DNA from: Planctomycetaceae bacterium
Lineage (GTDB): Bacteria; Planctomycetota; Planctomycetia; Pirellulales; Pirellulaceae
Assembly: GCA_007129635.1 (NCBI GenBank)
Contig: SKVE01000821.1
Span: 1-8,654, forward strand
DNA length: 8,654 bases
Reading direction: 5' to 3'
The translations under genes were made by a program, and so were the position numbers. Below the pieces are notes generated by a model. The model ran no database searches. It saw only the letters and a program-made list of their open reading frames with translations, and was not told where the DNA came from. Of the stretch, positions 7,099 to 8,654 are shown one piece after another; the first letter of the stretch is position 1; every line of letters starts with the position of its first letter.

Positions 7099-8499
7099 TC
7101 AGTCGCGTTCGGTCGCACCGGGTTTCACGCCGTGGTGCCGTAGCAGGGCGTGAAGATTGGGACGTTGCATCCCGACGCTTTCGGCGGCGTGGGTGACATT
7201 CTGCGCACAGCGGCCTAGCGCGGCGGTCAGGAAGCGCCGTTCCAGGTCTTCCACCACTTGCCGCTTGAAAGTTTTGAATTCGTCCCAGGTCCGCGGCAGT
7301 TCCGTGCTGGACAACGTGTGTTTGGACTCGCGGATTTCCAGCGGCAGATATTCCAGTTCGATCTGACTTCCACCGTACAGCACCGCCAATCGCTGGACGA
7401 TGTTCCGCAGTTCGCGGACGTTTCCCGACCACGGATAAACCTGCATCTGCTGCAATGACCGAGGAGAAAAAACCGTCGATTGCAGACCCATTTGAAGCGA
7501 GAATTCGTCCAGAAAGGCCATCGCCAACAAAGGGATGTCACCCGCCCGATCGCGCAAGGCTGGCAAGCTGACTGGGATCACATTCAGGCGGTAGTACAGG
7601 TCGGCGCGGAACTGGCCCACTTTGACCATCTGGCCGAGGTCCCGATTGGTCGTGGCGATTAAGCGGATATCCACCTCGCGCTCGGCCGTGTCGCCCACTC
7701 GCCGGATGCATCGGGTTTCGAGTACCCGTAGCAACTTGCCTTGGGTCTCCATACTCAGGTTGGACACCTCGTCCAGCAGCAGCGTTCCATGATCGGCCGC
7801 CTCGAACAAGCCCTTCTTGGTGGCGATCGCCCCGGAAAACGAACCCTTGACGTGCCCGAACAGCTCGCTTTCCAACAGGGGCGGGGCGAGCGCCGTGCAG
7901 TCGCAGCCCAGCAGAGGTGCATCGCGACGGTGGCTGAGCCGATGGATCGCTCGTACGGCCAACTCTTTTCCGGTGCCGCTTTCACCGGTCACCAGTACCG
8001 TGGCTTCGGCCGATGCGATCCGCTCGATCAACTCGAATACGTCGAGCATGGCGGAACAGCGTCCAAGCATGCCTTCGAAGCGGGGCAATCTCGAGCGTCC
8101 ATGAGAACCCGATCCCCTTAACGCCGCGTTACCGGCCGGTTTTACCCGGTTCACTGCTGCCCGCAGTTCCTCCGCCGAGCAGGACTCGACCAGATAGTCG
8201 GCGGCTCCTTCCCAGATCGTCCGCATGGCCGTCTGAGCCGTCTGGTTTCGGCTGACCAGTATCACGCACGCCGAGCTGTCCACGGCCTTCAGTTGACGGA
8301 CGACGGCGATGGGTTCCGGTTCCGGGGACGAGAGCACGGCGATGACCAGATCGAAGTCATCCGACGTGGCGAAAGGGAACTGGCCAGCGCTCAGCTCTCG
8401 CCACTCGACGATGTGACCGTCGGCATCCAGCATGTTCTGGTACCGTCGAGCGGTATCGGGATGCTGGGCAAGCAGCAGGATTTTTCGTGGCATACTCAC
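7099..8499 (-). CDS. Sigma-54-dependent Fis-family transcriptional regulator with degenerate receiver (NtrC/AtoC-like)
   Basis: 466-residue enhancer-binding protein that remodels sigma-54 RNA polymerase by ATP hydrolysis. Residues 5-120 have a receiver fold, but the acidic pair after the first strand is replaced (LLLAQHPD), the phosphoacceptor position is Val55 (DLVIAVL) and the conserved Lys is lost (ADYLVES). It is therefore unlikely to be phosphorylated there. The AAA+ domain (about 140-385) has Walker A GESGTGKE (172-179), a sigma-54-contact loop GSFSGA (219-224) in place of GAFTGA, Walker B LLLDEV (240-245), arginines in FRADLYYRL (298, 304) and GNVREL (359-364). A C-terminal Fis-type helix-turn-helix lies at about 429-458. 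The GTG start at 8499 overlaps the kinase stop (GTGA) and follows GGAG by 7 bases; ATG 8493 is the alternative. Its likely target is the sigma-54 promoter 315 bases downstream of its stop. No damage is seen. Confidence 0.93.
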   Translation of the reverse strand: MSMPRKILLLAQHPDTARRYQNMLDADGHIVEWRELSAGQFPFATSDDFDLVIAVLSSPEPEPIAVVRQLKAVDSSACVILVSRNQTAQTAMRTIWEGAADYLVESCSAEELRAAVNRVKPAGNAALRGSGSHGRSRLPRFEGMLGRCSAMLDVFELIERIASAEATVLVTGESGTGKELAVRAIHRLSHRRDAPLLGCDCTALAPPLLESELFGHVKGSFSGAIATKKGLFEAADHGTLLLDEVSNLSMETQGKLLRVLETRCIRRVGDTAEREVDIRLIATTNRDLGQMVKVGQFRADLYYRLNVIPVSLPALRDRAGDIPLLAMAFLDEFSLQMGLQSTVFSPRSLQQMQVYPWSGNVRELRNIVQRLAVLYGGSQIELEYLPLEIRESKHTLSSTELPRTWDEFKTFKRQVVEDLERRFLTAALGRCAQNVTHAAESVGMQRPNLHALLRHHGVKPGATERD

Positions 8500-8654
8500 G
8501 TTTCTACTCCAGCGCGTCTGGCGCCACCCGTTGCGTCATCCGCCACGGCGGGCAAGGTGATGGTAAAGGTCGTTCCTTTGCCGGGGTCGCTGTCCACCTC
8601 CAGCGTGCCGCCGTGCTGTTGCACGATGCCGTAGCTGACACTCAACCCCAGTCC
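8496..8654 (-). CDS. Sensor histidine kinase, C-terminal end (rest outside window)
   Basis: The last 52 residues of a histidine kinase. [16 protein letters not shown] is the G2 box of the HATPase_c ATP-binding domain, followed by the closing strands [19 protein letters not shown] and a short unconserved tail to TGA (8498-8496). The kinase domain would phosphorylate a partner receiver. The stop overlaps the GTG of the enhancer-binding protein gene by four bases, so the two are almost surely co-translated as a two-component pair. The partner's receiver has no phosphoacceptor, so the kinase may act on another receiver or signal by contact. The sensor domain cannot be seen. Confidence 0.9.
   Translation of the reverse strand, partial: GLGLSVSYGIVQQHGGTLEVDSDPGKGTTFTITLPAVADDATGGARRAGVET
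8507..8510 (-). promoter_or_regulatory. GGAG ribosome-binding site for the enhancer-binding protein
   Basis: GGAG inside the end of the kinase gene lies 7 bases before the GTG at 8499 and 13 bases before the alternative ATG at 8493. The spacing favours the GTG start. Confidence 0.55.

Noticed and set aside
7062..7100. Imperfect hairpin around the stop of the enhancer-binding protein gene (GATGAAAGA / TCTTTCGTC)
   Set aside because: One mismatch, a 21-base loop and no following T-run; not convincing as a terminator.

Overview
The window looks like high-GC DNA from a bacterium, most probably a planctomycete (Pirellulales-like). The pointers are a ValRS with an inserted zinc ribbon, and between genes palindromic GAACGGAAT/ATTCCGTTC repeats and a GTAGGTTGGG...CCCAACCTAC inverted repeat. 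I recall both as typical of that group, but could not check this.

Layout. (i) 1-1550, plus strand: the C-terminal part of valS, apparently sound. (ii) 1636-5300, minus strand, convergent with valS: a chain of fragments from a heterodisulfide-reductase / NAD(P)-linked [NiFe]-hydrogenase electron-transfer operon. In transcription order these are HdrC joined to the C-terminal part of HdrB, the N-terminal half of HdrA, an HndB-like [2Fe-2S] domain, the N-terminal [2Fe-2S] domain of an HndC/NuoF-like subunit, the C-terminal half of an HdrA, and two pieces of a group-3-type hydrogenase large subunit. (iii) 5301-5546: repeat-rich intergenic DNA. (iv) 5547-6714, minus: a signalling protein with a receiver remnant, a GcvH-like domain without the lipoyl lysine, a second degenerate receiver and an unrecognised C-terminus. 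It carries a single-base frameshift. (v) 6715-7098: a control region with a perfect sigma-54 -24/-12 element and an upstream inverted repeat. (vi) 7099-8499, minus: a sigma-54 enhancer-binding protein with a receiver lacking the phosphorylation residues. It is preceded, with a 4-base overlap, by the end of a histidine kinase gene (8496-8654).

How the parts fit. The kinase and enhancer-binding protein lie directly upstream of a sigma-54 promoter. That promoter fires into the GcvH-like gene and possibly on into the hdr/hydrogenase genes. The simplest reading is a sigma-54-regulated Hdr-hydrogenase module for electron bifurcation or confurcation.

The most striking observation is that between about 1636 and 6640 nearly every gene lacks its middle or an end, and unrelated family segments abut directly. 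About half the joins are in frame, and two single-base frameshifts fall in C runs. The flanking genes (valS, the enhancer-binding protein) look intact. Either the locus has recently decayed by serial deletion, or the assembly has collapsed here. The sequence alone cannot decide. If it is an artefact, the real locus is a complete Hdr-Hnd-hydrogenase operon worth recovering.
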